From Schistocephalus solidus (taxonomy: Eukaryota; Platyhelminthes; Cestoda; Diphyllobothriidea; Diphyllobothriidae): a stretch of 64,000 nt of DNA. The stretch is taken from contig WEDG01001234.1 of the NCBI GenBank assembly GCA_017591395.1, forward strand, positions 62,001-126,000, read 5' to 3'. Positions 63,834-64,000 of this stretch are shown piece after piece. How positions within the stretch are numbered: position 1 is the first letter of the stretch; each line of letters begins with the position of its first letter. The notes under the pieces are model-generated. The model saw only the letters and a list, made by a program, of their open reading frames with translations, was not told the DNA's origin and searched no databases. The position numbers and the translations under genes were made by a program.

Positions 63834-63847
63834 CCTCTCTCTCTCTC
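63834..63847. repeat. (CT)n microsatellite
   Basis: A pure CT run after the LINE relict. The remaining bases to 64000 show no feature. Confidence 0.9.
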
Positions 63848-64000
63848 TTTCAAGGGGCTCTGCACACAGCTGCACCTAGCGGTCTCCTCAGGCCAGTTTC
63901 TATTGTGGTCGTCTGTGTCCGCTGTTGAGATCACTTGACCCCAGTGGGTCATTTAACACCTGAAGCCAATCCGTGAAATGCCACACGCTGATTGGTGTCG

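Overview
The window is eukaryotic. It has long introns with GT..AG borders, sparse coding sequence and heavy loads of decayed retroelements. The coding style and the repeats (an RTE-type LINE with C-terminal C2H2 zinc fingers, Penelope-like elements, a Ty3/gypsy element, tRNA-headed short repeats) point to a flatworm, most likely a tapeworm of the Spirometra/Diphyllobothrium type. The species is an inference; nothing in the window proves it.

Two host genes face each other. On the + strand, 6398-12065 holds the last three recognisable exons of a DDX3/PL10-type DEAD-box RNA helicase: the C-terminal helicase core and a long Ala/His/Pro/Gln-rich tail with a one-base frameshift near 11771. Its N-terminal exons were not found and probably lie left of the window. 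About 3 kb further on, on the - strand, is a receptor (membrane) guanylate cyclase that I could assemble completely. It has 17 coding exons from the ATG at 59775 to the stop at 15055, with every intron phase compatible, encoding about 1165 residues: signal peptide, ANF-receptor-like ectodomain, one membrane helix, a kinase-homology domain without the catalytic HRD, a coiled coil, an apparently active cyclase domain and an 80-residue tail.

Most of the rest is mobile DNA, much of it inside introns of the cyclase gene. Intron 15 (16219-22669) has a dead gypsy element with LTRs, a second 3' fragment and a composite tRNA-headed repeat. Intron 12 (24324-28705) has a second such composite and two copies of an unnamed dispersed repeat. 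Intron 4 (40304-48376) has a 3-kb RTE LINE, a third copy of that repeat and two inverted Penelope-like fragments. Intron 3 has a degenerate telomere-like array and a LINE relict. Intron 1 has a lone GIY-YIG fragment. Upstream of the cyclase gene (60440-62190) is a CR1/jockey-like LINE, followed by a further LINE relict at about 63000-63700. The left end (about 355-690) carries a decayed RT fragment on the - strand.

The helicase would act in RNA remodelling or translation. The cyclase would turn an unknown extracellular signal into cGMP. There is no evidence that the two genes work together beyond being neighbours in tail-to-tail orientation.
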